A stretch of DNA of 64,000 nt from assembly GCF_029522115.1 (NCBI RefSeq), contig NZ_JAKWFK010000005.1, positions 310,001-374,000 of the forward strand. The letters are read 5' to 3'. Position 1 is the stretch's first letter, and each line of letters opens with the position of its first letter. Position numbers and translations under genes: made by a program. Below, in pieces: positions 20,141 through 29,051 of the stretch. The notes under the pieces are model-generated. The model did not search any database and had not been told where the DNA came from. It was given only the letters and a program-made list of their open reading frames with translations. Source of the stretch: Trinickia sp. Y13. GTDB lineage: Bacteria > Pseudomonadota > Gammaproteobacteria > Burkholderiales > Burkholderiaceae.

Positions 20141-20451
20141 GATGAATCTGCCTTTGCTCGGTATGCGGTCCAATATCGGGCATAACACGTGGAGTGATGG
20201 CGCTAGCGCCTTCCGGCCCGCCCGGGATGTTTGCCCAGCCGCAATCGTGAACACAGTCTAGTTAAGCGTGGCAGTTGGGGAAACGCGCGCATGGTGCCGC
20301 TGGCTGCCAATTAGTGGTTGTATTGGGCCACGCTGCCGATTTGTTACACCGACGCAAAATACTTTTTCCGGGGACCGACTGCATCGGCTAACGACCGTGC
20401 GTTAAGCTGCGCCACGGTCCTTGTTGGGACACCACCACTGAAGGTCACGGC
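20141..20451. other. divergent intergenic region between sucA and the GlxA-type regulator
   Basis: These 311 bp hold no gene. Promoters for both flanking genes must lie here, and the layout suggests that the GlxA-type protein controls sucA. I see no palindrome or direct repeat strong enough to call an operator. Confidence 0.4.
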
Positions 20452-21417
20452 ATGAAAGTCGCCATTGTTGTATTCGATGGTGTGCAGGCGCTAGATGTTG
20501 CAGGCCCACTCGATGTGTTTGCAGAGGCAAACACGTTTCTCCCCGAGCATCAGCGCTACGAGGTGACGCTCGTAGGGCGCGCGGCGGGAGCCGTGACTTG
20601 CTCGAATGGGATGCAACTGGCTGTCTCGCGTGGCTATGCCGACAGCGACATGCAATGGGACCTGCTCCTCGTAGCTGGCGGGCCGCAGTTGCCCGACGTT
20701 CATCCGTCGAACGAGTTGCGCGCCTGGCTGCAAAATCAGGCGCGCAGCGCGAGCCGCTTTGGTTCCGTGTGCAACGGCGCATTTGTCCTGGCTCATGCGG
20801 GGCTTCTCGATGGCAAGGAAGTGACGACTCACTGGTCGGATGCCGGCCGTCTGTCCAATGAATTCCCGCACGCCATTGTGCGGCCGGATCGCATTTTCGT
20901 TCGTGACGGGCGGTTGTTCACGTCGGCGGGCGTGACCGCGGGCATCGATTTGTGCCTCGCGCTGGTTGCGGAAGACTGGGGGCACGAATTGGCGGTGCGG
21001 GTTGCTAAGCGGCTGGTGGTGTATATCCAGCGCGAAGGCGGTCAGTCTCAGTACAGCCCATACATCGGCGCGGGCAAGGATGAGGACCCCATACTCAACA
21101 AGGTGTATCGCTATGTGAGCGAGCATATCGCCGATACGCTTTCGATCGAGGCGCTTGCAAGCGCGGCTTCCGTGAGCCGGCGCACCTTGTCGCGCATATT
21201 CGCGAAGAACGCGAAGGTCACGCCCTCCGTGTTCGTGGAGCAGATTCGCGTCGACACGGCGAGGAAGCTTTTGGAGGACACGGATGCGCCGCTCAAGACC
21301 GTCGCATTCAAATGTGGTTTTCGTAGTGCCACGCATATGCGCACGACATTCTCGCGGCGCCTTAACGTCACGCCAAAACAATATCGCCTGCGATTCCGCG
21401 GGGAGGCGAGTGCATAG
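20452..21417 (+). CDS. GlxA-family transcriptional regulator (DJ-1 domain plus AraC-type HTH)
   Basis: The 321-residue protein has an N-terminal DJ-1/PfpI sensor domain: VAIVVFDGVQALDVAGPLDV, the elbow FGSVCNGAFVLAHAG with Cys 107, and TTHWSDAGRLSNEFP. A C-terminal AraC-type double HTH covers about residues 220-315: LSIEALASAASVSRRTLSRI and TVAFKCGFRSATHMRTTFSR. It is divergent from the solitary sucA operon and is its likely regulator. The mug gene overlaps its 3' end by eight bases. The effector is not predictable. Confidence 0.93.
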   Translation: MKVAIVVFDGVQALDVAGPLDVFAEANTFLPEHQRYEVTLVGRAAGAVTCSNGMQLAVSRGYADSDMQWDLLLVAGGPQLPDVHPSNELRAWLQNQARSASRFGSVCNGAFVLAHAGLLDGKEVTTHWSDAGRLSNEFPHAIVRPDRIFVRDGRLFTSAGVTAGIDLCLALVAEDWGHELAVRVAKRLVVYIQREGGQSQYSPYIGAGKDEDPILNKVYRYVSEHIADTLSIEALASAASVSRRTLSRIFAKNAKVTPSVFVEQIRVDTARKLLEDTDAPLKTVAFKCGFRSATHMRTTFSRRLNVTPKQYRLRFRGEASA

Positions 21418-21970
21418 CGGCAATTCCCCTGCGGAGCTAGCAAACGCCGATTCCGCGACGTTTCTTCCCGACATCATCGAACCCGGCTTGTCGGTATTGT
21501 TTTGCGGGATCAATCCGGGCATGCGTGCGGTGGCCACGGGGCGCCACTTCGATGGCAGAGGGAACCGGTTTTGGCGAGTGCTTCACCGCGCCGGCTTTAC
21601 GCCGGAGGAGTTCCGCCCCGAGAACGACCGTGAGTTGCTGCAGCATGGCTTTGGTCTGACTACGGCGGTCTCGCGCGCGACGCCACGCGCGGACGAATTG
21701 TCGGGAGCCGAGCTTCGGGCTGCCGCGGCACGATTGGAGCTGAAGATTCGATGCTACGCGCCACGGTTTGTCGCCTTTCTTGGCAAGATGGCGCTGGCTG
21801 AAATGTCCGGCAAGCGAGATATTCAGTGGGGTTTGCAATCCAGCAAGTTCGGCGGCGCGCTCGTTTGGGTTCTGCCCAACCCGAGCGGCTTGAATCGCGC
21901 ATTCAGCCTCGACGCGCTCGTGAGCGCCTACCGTGAACTTCGTATTGCGGCTCGGTTATCGAGTGGATGA
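21410..21970 (+). CDS. mug: G/U mismatch-specific uracil-DNA glycosylase
   Basis: The 186-residue protein has the Mug/TDG signatures: LFCGINPGMRAV with the catalytic-site Asn in GINPG, FWRVLHRAGFTPEE, GFGLTTAV, and the helix-clamp motif NPSGLN. It removes uracil or ethenocytosine opposite guanine. The open frame runs back to 21284 inside the GlxA gene. GTG 21410 preceded by GGGGAGGCG is the best start, so the gene overlaps the GlxA stop by eight bases and should be translationally coupled to it. The length matches the family (about 170-200). Confidence 0.88.
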   Translation: MHSGNSPAELANADSATFLPDIIEPGLSVLFCGINPGMRAVATGRHFDGRGNRFWRVLHRAGFTPEEFRPENDRELLQHGFGLTTAVSRATPRADELSGAELRAAAARLELKIRCYAPRFVAFLGKMALAEMSGKRDIQWGLQSSKFGGALVWVLPNPSGLNRAFSLDALVSAYRELRIAARLSSG

Positions 21971-22647
21971 ACGAGCGGCTGTAGATGTGGGGCATGCGCT
22001 TCGCTGTGCCTCTTCGCTCACGGACCCCAGGCGCACCGCGAACGTCGACGAGTGGTAAGCGAGCCGAATTTTTTGGAGGCGGCGCTGAAGCTACGGCGTT
22101 CGACGATGGCTACAAGAACCTGCATCTCGCGAAATCTGCCGTCTTGACTTCCCATGCCGAGTCTCTGGCAAACGAAAGCACAAGCAAAAGCAAAAGCAAA
22201 AGAGGTTTTTTGTCTACTGTTTCTGGTTCGTGTTCAGACTTTCATTGATCGTGTCTACTGCGATTCACCCGTGTCCTGTATTTATAGGCCGCGATTCTAA
22301 GCATCGCGTTCCATCTGGCATGGCCTCCTCACCTCGATTGACCCAAAAGCGCGCAGCAATGACCCGCGCATAATCAGTCGGGTTTGCAATGACGCAGCGC
22401 ATACGCGATGGGCGGATCATGGCCGGATGGCCTGGCCGAATTCCCGTAATAGATGGCCCAAAATCAAACCAAGCGAGACTTTAAGAAATCGGGCTCATCT
22501 CTGACAATAAAGCCGTCAGTGGATAGTAACGATGCGAGGCGGAACCGATAGTGCGGTCATCGCATCGCGTGAGAATGCTGCGCGCTGAATTGGCTTTCAG
22601 TGGAATAGCCATCTCAAACGGTACAGCTAACGAAACCCGAGAAGTTG
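21971..22647. other. 677-bp non-coding region with a short AGCAAA tandem repeat
   Basis: I see no gene in this stretch. It contains a run of AGCAAA units at about 22177-22202, followed by a T-run near 22206. It presumably carries the promoter of the efflux operon that starts at 22648. No regulator gene for that operon is found here, unlike many emr-type loci. An ORF at 21985-22248 has no recognisable content. Confidence 0.5.
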
Positions 22648-24288
22648 ATGATCGCCATGACAACTGCGGACTCTTTGACGACTGGAACGGCAACGGCAAC
22701 GGCAACGGCCGCACAGGTACTGGAACCGCGCCCGGTGCGCGAAGCTGCGGCGCCGACGCAGCCTGCCCCCGCGCAAGCTGCGTTTACTGGACGAATCGTG
22801 GTGGGCCTGCTCGGCATGCTGTTCGCTTCGTTGCTGGCCATCCTCAACGAACAGGTGACGGCGGCGGCGATGGCAGATATCCAGGGCGCGTTCCTGATCG
22901 GACATGACGACGGGACGTACCTCACTTCACTTTTCGAAGCCGCCAACGTCGCGACGATGGTATTCGCGCCCTGGTTCGGCATCACCTTTACGCTCAAGCG
23001 CTTCACGATTGGCGCCGTGCTAGCCACGATGTTCTTTGGGTTGCTGTGCCCGTTCGCGCCGAATCTGGCGACGCTCTATGTCTTGCGTATCTTCCAGGGA
23101 ATCGCGGGCGGCTGTCTGCCCCCCATGCTGATCATCGTGGCGCTGCGTTATCTGCCGCCGAAATTCAAACTGTATGGGCTCGCCGGCTATGCGCTCACGG
23201 CGACCTTCGGCCCTGCGCTCGGCACACCGCTCGCCGCGTTGTGGACGGAGTTCGTGAACTGGCGCATGGCATTCTGGCAAATCATTCCGCTCGGCTTGCT
23301 GTGCTGTGTTGCGATTCAGCAGGGCCTGCCCGCCGATCCCGTCAAGCTCGAACGCTTTCGCACGTTCAACTGGGTCGGGTTCGTTACAGGCTTCCCCGCG
23401 TTCGCCATGCTCGTGACGGGGCTTCTGCAAGGCGACCGGCTCGACTGGTTCGAATCGGACTTTATCCGCGTGATGTTCTGCGGTGGCGGGCTGCTTCTCG
23501 TGGTCTTCCTAGTCAACGAGTGGTTTCAGCCCGTGCCATTTTTCAAGCTCCAGTTGCTCGAGCGCAGAAATTTCACGCACGGGCTGTCGACCTTGTTCGG
23601 CGCAGTGATCCTGCTCGTGGGCGTCGCGGCGATACCCGGGCAGTTTCTCGCCAAAGTTCACGCGTACCGGCCGCTGCAGACGGCGCCGCTTTCGCTGTTG
23701 CTTGCCATTCCGCTGCTGATTACGCTCCCCTTGACGGCGGCTTTATTGAACACGCGGCGCGCCGATCATCGCTGGGTGATCGCGACAGGGCTGGCACTGA
23801 TGTTCACGACGTGTGCTCTCGGCAGCTTCGTGACGTCCGAGTGGATTCGTGACAACTTCTATGTGCTGCAGGCGCTGCAGATCATCGTACAGCCCATGGT
23901 GATCATGTCGATCCTCATGGGCGTAACAACGGGTTTGCCGCCAACGGAAGGCCCGTTCGCTTCGGCAATGTTCAATACGCTCAAGACGTTCTCCGCCGCA
24001 ATAGCGACGGGTCTGCTCGAAGGCGTGGGCACCGCGCGCGGACACTTCCATTCGAGCATGCTCGTCGACCAACTGGGCAACCGCGCGCTGGTGGCAAGCC
24101 CCGGCCTCGTCACACCCTTTGCGCTGAGGCAACTCGCGCACCGTATTCACGAGCAGGCAGTGGTGCTGACTTGCGCCGATCTCTATCGGGTGATGGCGTG
24201 CGTTGCGCTCGCTCTGCTTCTTCTTGTCCCTGTGTTGCCGGTGCGGATCTATCCGCCGTGGAGCACCATGCCGCCCGCTTCGAAATGA
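22648..24288 (+). CDS. MFS drug efflux transporter, DHA2/EmrB type
   Basis: The 546-residue inner-membrane protein has about 14 hydrophobic helices after a cytoplasmic tail of some 45 residues rich in Thr, Ala and Pro. That tail includes a repeated TATATATA segment encoded by an ACGGCA repeat. ILNEQVTAAAMADIQGAF and LRIFQGIAGGCLPPMLIIVA are typical of DHA2 exporters. It is the first of three genes that together encode a complete tripartite pump spanning both membranes. ATG 22648 is taken as start (GAGAAG just upstream); ATG 22657 or TTG 22645 are alternatives. The substrate is unknown. Confidence 0.92.
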   Translation: MIAMTTADSLTTGTATATATAAQVLEPRPVREAAAPTQPAPAQAAFTGRIVVGLLGMLFASLLAILNEQVTAAAMADIQGAFLIGHDDGTYLTSLFEAANVATMVFAPWFGITFTLKRFTIGAVLATMFFGLLCPFAPNLATLYVLRIFQGIAGGCLPPMLIIVALRYLPPKFKLYGLAGYALTATFGPALGTPLAALWTEFVNWRMAFWQIIPLGLLCCVAIQQGLPADPVKLERFRTFNWVGFVTGFPAFAMLVTGLLQGDRLDWFESDFIRVMFCGGGLLLVVFLVNEWFQPVPFFKLQLLERRNFTHGLSTLFGAVILLVGVAAIPGQFLAKVHAYRPLQTAPLSLLLAIPLLITLPLTAALLNTRRADHRWVIATGLALMFTTCALGSFVTSEWIRDNFYVLQALQIIVQPMVIMSILMGVTTGLPPTEGPFASAMFNTLKTFSAAIATGLLEGVGTARGHFHSSMLVDQLGNRALVASPGLVTPFALRQLAHRIHEQAVVLTCADLYRVMACVALALLLLVPVLPVRIYPPWSTMPPASK

Positions 24289-24300
24289 GGTACGTTTTCC

Positions 24301-25389
24301 ATGTCATCGACCAATCCCATCCCCGCACCGCCCAGATTGAAATGGCTTCGTCTTGCAGCGCTCGCCGTCGTTGCCGGCGTCGCTACGTGGGCCGGCACGA
24401 AGCTCCTGTCTCACGCCAGTTCCGAATCCACGAATGACGCCTACGTTGCTGCGGATTTCACGCTCGTGGCGCCGCGAGTCTCGGGGCAGATCACCGACGT
24501 GCTGGTGAATGATAATGAAGACGTGAAGGCGGGTCAGCTGTTGGTGCGCATCGACGAGCGCGACTATCGCGCCGCGTTGATGAGCGCCGAGGCTCAGGTG
24601 GTGGGCGCGAAGGCGTCGGTGGCAAACTTTGACGCGCAGATCGCGCGCCAGCCTTCGCTCGTCGACCAGGCGCGTGCCACGCTGCGCTCCGACGACGCGG
24701 CGATCGGCTTCGCGCGGGCGAACGCGTCGCGCTATCAGAACCTTTCCGTTGCGGGGGCGGGGACCGCGCAGGAGCAACAACAGGCATCGAGCACGCTCGC
24801 CGAGCAGCTTGCGCAGCAGTCGCACGATCGGGCGGTTCTGATGGCCACGAAACAGAATCTGGACGTCCTGCGCACCGAGCGCGAGAAGGCCGCTGGCGCG
24901 CTTGAACACGCCGAAGCGGTGCTCGAACAGGCGAAGCTCAACCTTTCCTATACGGAAGTCCGCGCGCCCGTCGACGGCAAAGTGGGACGCCGCTCGGCGC
25001 GGGTCGGCGCATTCGTGACGCCCGGCGCGCCTTTGCTGGCAATCGTTCCGCTTTCGGATGCATATGTCGTCGCCAACTTCCAGGAGAGCCAGATCACCAA
25101 TATGCGGCCCGGTGAAAGGGCGCGCGTGACGGTCGACAGCCTTCCCGGCGTCGTGATTCACGGCCGCATCGACAGCCTCGCGCCGGCCACCGGCGTGAGC
25201 TTCGCACCGATCTCGCCTGACAACGCAACGGGCAACTTTACGAAGGTGGTGCAGCGCGTGCCAGTCAAGATCACGATCGATCGCGGACAGCCCGCTGCAG
25301 CCGCATTGGGGGTCGGCCTCTCAGTGGAAGCCGAGGTGGCCGTTGGGCGGGGCGCAGAAGGGACAGCCGAGGCAGCGGAAAGAAAATGA
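24301..25389 (+). CDS. HlyD/EmrA-family periplasmic adaptor protein
   Basis: The 362-residue adaptor has a single N-terminal membrane helix (about residues 14-34), then the lipoyl-like half motif YVAADFTLVAPRVSGQITDV. A long alpha-hairpin with EQQQASSTLAEQLAQQSHDR follows, and then the beta-barrel region VRAPVDGKVGRRSARVGAFV. It bridges the MFS pump encoded upstream (12-bp gap) and the outer-membrane channel encoded downstream. The next gene starts in its stop codon (ATGA overlap at 25386-25389). The family assignment is certain. Confidence 0.94.
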   Translation: MSSTNPIPAPPRLKWLRLAALAVVAGVATWAGTKLLSHASSESTNDAYVAADFTLVAPRVSGQITDVLVNDNEDVKAGQLLVRIDERDYRAALMSAEAQVVGAKASVANFDAQIARQPSLVDQARATLRSDDAAIGFARANASRYQNLSVAGAGTAQEQQQASSTLAEQLAQQSHDRAVLMATKQNLDVLRTEREKAAGALEHAEAVLEQAKLNLSYTEVRAPVDGKVGRRSARVGAFVTPGAPLLAIVPLSDAYVVANFQESQITNMRPGERARVTVDSLPGVVIHGRIDSLAPATGVSFAPISPDNATGNFTKVVQRVPVKITIDRGQPAAAALGVGLSVEAEVAVGRGAEGTAEAAERK

Positions 25390-26918
25390 ACACGAGCCAA
25401 TATTCAATTCGTGCGATCGTTCTCGAGATTCTCGCATGCGTGGCTTTCCTGGCACTTGTGGGTTGCACGGTGGGTCCCGACTTCGAACCGCCAAAGTCGT
25501 CGACGCCAGAGGTTTTCAACCGTACGCAGACGGAGCAGGCGCAGAGCAAAGCCGTGGAAGGCCGGTTCGGTCGGCAATGGTGGACGTTGTTCAACGATCC
25601 CGTGTTGAACGGCCTGGAAAAGCAACTTGCCGATGCGAACCTGGAAGTGGCGGCTGCGTCGGCGCGCCTGTTGCAAAGCCGCGCCGAGCGGCGCGTGGCG
25701 GGCGCAGCCGAATATCCGACGCTCGACGGCGCCGCATCGTATAACCGCGAACGCGGCAGCGAGAACGGCGTTCTCTCGCTGCTTGGGGCGACCCCGACGC
25801 AGAGTCAGCCGCAGTCGGCTTCCGGCGCCGCGCCTCTCGGTGTGGCGGCCATGCCGGGGTCCAAGGGCTCGCCTGCCTATAACCTGTATCAGGCCGGCTT
25901 CGACGCGTCATGGGAGATCGATATCTGGGGCCGCGTGCGACGCAGCGTGGAAGCGGCGACTGCGCTTTCCGACGCCTCGTATGAGGACCGGAACGCGGTC
26001 TTGCTCAGCGCGCGCGCGGAGCTTGCGCGAGACTATATCGAACTGCGCGACACGCAGGAGCTCCTGCAGATCGCGCATCAAAACCTAGACATTGCCAACG
26101 ACGCGCTGAAGCTCACGCAGGTGCGCGAGCATGAAGGCGTCACCACCGATCTCGATGTTTCGAACGCTGCGGCCCAGGTGGAGAATATCGAGAGCCTAAT
26201 TCCCACGCTCGAATCGCACTCCGAAACGACGATCAATGCAATCGGCCTGCTGCTCGGCGAGGAGCCAGGCGCGCTGGGGCATACGCTCGCCGCAACTCAG
26301 CAGGTGCCCGCGTTGCCCGCGCAGGTGGCGATCGGCTTTCCTTCCGAACTCGTGCGGCGCCGCCCGGATATCCGTAAGGCGGAAGCCGAACTGCACGTGG
26401 CGACAGCGTCGATCGGCGTGGCGAAGGCTGATTTTTATCCGCGCATCATGCTTAACGGAAGCGCGGGCTTTCAGAGTCTTCAACTCTCGAGTCTGGCCAG
26501 TTGGGCGTCCGGCCAGTTCGTCGCCGGCCCCTCCATTACATTTCCGATCTTCAAAGGTGGTCGCCTGAAAGGCATGCTTCAGCTGCGCGAAGCACAACAG
26601 AAGGAGGCCGCGATTGCCTACAGGGAGACGGTGCTGCGCGCGTGGCAGGAGGTGGACGACGCGCTCGTCGCCTACGACGCCGAGCAGTGCCGCCGCGACC
26701 GGTTGGCCCGGGCCGTGACCATGAACGAGCGCGCGCTCTCGGTCGCGCGGGATCGATACAAGGCCGGGGCGCTCGATTACCTCGACGTGTTGAACGTGCA
26801 GAAGCAGTTGCTCGAAGCGCAAAGCAATCTCGAGCAGAGCAGAGCCACGGCGGCCACGAATCTCATTACGCTTTGCAAAGCGCTGGGAGGCGGATGGGAG
26901 TCGACATATGGCGGGTAA
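25386..26918 (+). CDS. outer-membrane efflux lipoprotein, NodT/OprM family
   Basis: The 510-residue protein has a signal peptide ending in the lipobox LALVGC at about residues 23-28, then TVGPDFEPP, the normal start of NodT-type channels. It contains two OEP repeats with long helices, for example QAGFDASWEIDIWGRVRRSV and GFPSELVRRRPDIRKAEAEL, and closes with the second-repeat motif LDYLDVLNVQKQLLEAQ. It forms the trimeric outer-membrane duct of the tripartite system. It overlaps the adaptor gene by four bases. The cell envelope location follows from the signal and family. Confidence 0.94.
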   Translation: MNTSQYSIRAIVLEILACVAFLALVGCTVGPDFEPPKSSTPEVFNRTQTEQAQSKAVEGRFGRQWWTLFNDPVLNGLEKQLADANLEVAAASARLLQSRAERRVAGAAEYPTLDGAASYNRERGSENGVLSLLGATPTQSQPQSASGAAPLGVAAMPGSKGSPAYNLYQAGFDASWEIDIWGRVRRSVEAATALSDASYEDRNAVLLSARAELARDYIELRDTQELLQIAHQNLDIANDALKLTQVREHEGVTTDLDVSNAAAQVENIESLIPTLESHSETTINAIGLLLGEEPGALGHTLAATQQVPALPAQVAIGFPSELVRRRPDIRKAEAELHVATASIGVAKADFYPRIMLNGSAGFQSLQLSSLASWASGQFVAGPSITFPIFKGGRLKGMLQLREAQQKEAAIAYRETVLRAWQEVDDALVAYDAEQCRRDRLARAVTMNERALSVARDRYKAGALDYLDVLNVQKQLLEAQSNLEQSRATAATNLITLCKALGGGWESTYGG

Positions 26919-27021
26919 TCCATGGCGCGACGTGAATGCAAGTGCGTGACGTTCGACCTCAATCTGGATCGCGGAAAATGGTTGCGACTACCGGAGAAAT
27001 TCTAGGAAAAAGGAGGCTGTC

Positions 27022-28251
27022 GTGAGTGGATCACCAAGCACTCGAGAAAGTGCAGCTACGCCCGCCGTCGCATCGCGCGGCAAGGTCGTCATGATGGCGA
27101 TCATCGCAGGCGCAGTAATCACCAATATCTATTGCACGCAGCCGATCCTGCCGCTAATCGCAGCGAGCCTGCGGGTCAGCATTACGGCGGTCGATTTCGT
27201 CGCCGGCGCGGCACTTTTCGGCTTCTCGACTGGCCTCGCGCTTCTGCTGCCGCTTGGCGACCGCTTCGACCGGCGCAGGCTCGTGCTCACGCAAATCGTG
27301 CTCGCGCTCGTTTTTGCGGCGATGGCGGCTGTTGCGCACGACATCTGGGCGCTGATCGCGGCCTCGTTTGCGCTCGGCATTGTGAGCTGCGTACCCCAGC
27401 AGCTCGTGCCCTTCGCGGCTGTCATGTCGTTGCCGAGCGAGCGCGGCCGTAACGTCGGCACCGTCGTGAGCGGCATCATGGTCGGCATTCTGGTCGGCCG
27501 CACGATCGCGGGCGTGATTGGCGCGACGTGGGGTTGGCGCGTGGTGTACGGTGCGGAAGCCGCTTTCATGGTGCCGGTCTTGATTGCTGCCGCTGCGCTT
27601 CTGCCGAAGGGCGTGCCATCCACGAATCTTTCGTATGGCCGTTTGCTCGCATCGCTGTGGCCCCTCGTTCGCGACAATCGTCCGATTCGCGAATCGATGA
27701 TTATCCAGGCGTTGCTGTGGGCCTGCTTCAACGCCTTCTGGGTCAATCTCGCCGCGCTGCTCAAGAGCGGACCGTGGCACCTCGGCAGCGCCTGGGCGGG
27801 CGGCTTTGGAATCATCGGCACGGCCGGCGCATTCGCCGCATCGCTGGGCGGTAACGCCACCGACCGCGTGGGCTTTCGCAAGGTCATCGGCGCGAGTATC
27901 GGCATCGCGACGCTTGCTTACCTGATTCTCTCCGGCGCGGCTACGTCGCTCACGCAACTGATCGTGGGCGTGATCGTGCTCGATATCGGTGTGCAGGCCG
28001 GTCTCGTTTCCAACCAGACGCGCGCCTTCTCGGTCGATCCGAAGGCACAAGGGCGCATCAACAGCCTGTATATGACGGCCACCTTCTTCGGCGGCGCAGT
28101 CGGTGCAGCGGTTAGCGGCTGGCTCATGAGCCGCTTTGGCTGGTCGGGCATCGTCGCCTTCGGTGTCGTTCTCGGGATCGTTGCCGCCGCCGTCCACTGG
28201 GCGGGCGTGCCTCGCCAGTCCGCCGGCCGAGTCCCGTCAAACGCAGATTGA
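27022..28251 (+). CDS. MFS transporter (DHA1-like exporter)
   Basis: The 409-residue protein has 12 predicted helices, the signature GDRFDRRRLVLTQI between helices 2 and 3, and a second copy-like loop GGNATDRVGFRKV in the C-terminal half. It resembles the group of YnfM/AraJ-like exporters. The start is GTG 27022, preceded by a strong AGGAGG at 27011-27016. It lies 103 bp behind the tripartite efflux operon but has its own ribosome binding site, so it may be separate. The cargo is unknown. Confidence 0.92.
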   Translation: MSGSPSTRESAATPAVASRGKVVMMAIIAGAVITNIYCTQPILPLIAASLRVSITAVDFVAGAALFGFSTGLALLLPLGDRFDRRRLVLTQIVLALVFAAMAAVAHDIWALIAASFALGIVSCVPQQLVPFAAVMSLPSERGRNVGTVVSGIMVGILVGRTIAGVIGATWGWRVVYGAEAAFMVPVLIAAAALLPKGVPSTNLSYGRLLASLWPLVRDNRPIRESMIIQALLWACFNAFWVNLAALLKSGPWHLGSAWAGGFGIIGTAGAFAASLGGNATDRVGFRKVIGASIGIATLAYLILSGAATSLTQLIVGVIVLDIGVQAGLVSNQTRAFSVDPKAQGRINSLYMTATFFGGAVGAAVSGWLMSRFGWSGIVAFGVVLGIVAAAVHWAGVPRQSAGRVPSNAD

Positions 28252-28300
28252 CACGAGGCAGCGAGCATCTGCTGGCAGGAATCTCCTGCGGTTAGGGGCG

Positions 28301-28468
28301 ATGCCATGCTTGACGAGATTCGAGCGTCGACATCCGGATCGCTGCATCGACGCGGGTATCGCCCAACAGCCCGCCGGCACGCTGGCGGCCGGCCTTGCCG
28401 TCGAGGGAACGAGGCCGGTTGTCGCCATGAATGGCCCCCGTGCTCTCGGTTTGCGTTACGCGATGTAA
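28301..28468 (+). pseudogene. fragment of 1-deoxy-D-xylulose-5-phosphate synthase (dxs)
   Basis: A short frame encodes RFERRHPDRCIDAGIAQQPA followed by GTLAAGLAVEGTRPVVAMNG. It lines up with the highly conserved pyrimidine-binding segment of Dxs (F-x-x-R-x-P-x-R-x-x-D-V-G-I-A-E-Q-H-A-V-T-x-A-A-G-L-A-x-E-G-x-x-P-V-V-A). The catalytic Glu of GIAEQHA is replaced by Gln, and the His by Pro. After about 40 matching residues the similarity stops and a TAA follows. Nothing before or after it encodes the rest of the roughly 630-residue enzyme. It is therefore a decayed relic of a dxs copy. The call rests on remembered family consensus, not on a search. Confidence 0.6.
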
Positions 28469-28552
28469 CGAGTGAATTGAGGCGAACTTGGTTGGTGGCA
28501 GGGGGTGTTGATCCTATAGTTGGGGCTGGATATCCAGCCAGAGAGGTGAAAA

Positions 28553-28753
28553 ATGAAGTTCGCGATGAAGACTGAAATTCGCGCCGACGATCTCGCGACG
28601 ATCGTGCATGCGATGAAGTCTGTAGACGCCGACGCGAAGGTCGATGTCGATGTTGGCGCGCAAACCGTGAGCGTCGATTCGTGGTTGATGCCCGAAGAGT
28701 TTCTCGTTGCGTTCTACGACGAGGATATGGAGGTGGGCATTGCCGAATGGTGA
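28553..28753 (+). CDS. small HMA-like protein lacking the metal-binding cysteines
   Basis: The 66-residue protein has a good ribosome binding site (GAGAGGTG at 28541-28548) before ATG 28553. Its order of strands and helices resembles heavy-metal-associated domains of copper chaperones: MKFAMKTEIRADDLATIVHA, then VDADAKVDVDVGAQTVSVDS. In an HMA domain the M-x-C-x-x-C loop would sit near residues 7-12. Here that region reads TEIRADD and the protein has no cysteine at all. The C-terminus is unusually acidic. It may be a decayed or repurposed HMA fold. It lies alone between the dxs relic and the acetolactate synthase-like gene. The fold assignment is tentative. Confidence 0.6.
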   Translation: MKFAMKTEIRADDLATIVHAMKSVDADAKVDVDVGAQTVSVDSWLMPEEFLVAFYDEDMEVGIAEW

Positions 28754-29012
28754 ATGGTAGGAACGTCAGCCATCAGCCGTGGTGGCCCAGATGCGGCGCG
28801 TCCTGGCCTATGAACAGCCTTATTGCTGACGCGCGCCGCTTCGATCGTTGTCAGAATCTTCAAAACCCTTTCTCCCGCTATTTCCAGGCGCACGTCGAAA
28901 GAGTGCCGGGTGGACTGTGCATGCGGAGAACCCGCTAGCGCCGTCGTCCACGATCTGGTCGGGAACACATGCTGTTCTCGAGTTGGAAGGGAAATGATCC
29001 GTTGTGTTTGGC

Positions 29013-29029
29013 CGCTGATCGTATCAGCG
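29013..29029. promoter_or_regulatory. inverted repeat upstream of the acetolactate synthase-like gene
   Basis: CGCTGAT and ATCAGCG form a perfect 7-bp inverted repeat with a 3-base centre, 22 bases upstream of ATG 29052. It could be an operator or a leader hairpin that affects translation; there is no good Shine-Dalgarno sequence after it. The rest of 28754-29051 holds nothing I recognise. Confidence 0.35.
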
Positions 29030-29051
29030 CCCGTTTCCGTGCGAACCAGCT

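Noticed and set aside
22177-22205. AGCAAA tandem units as a possible CRISPR or iteron
   Set aside because: The units are only 6 bp with no spacers, and no replication or cas gene is near.
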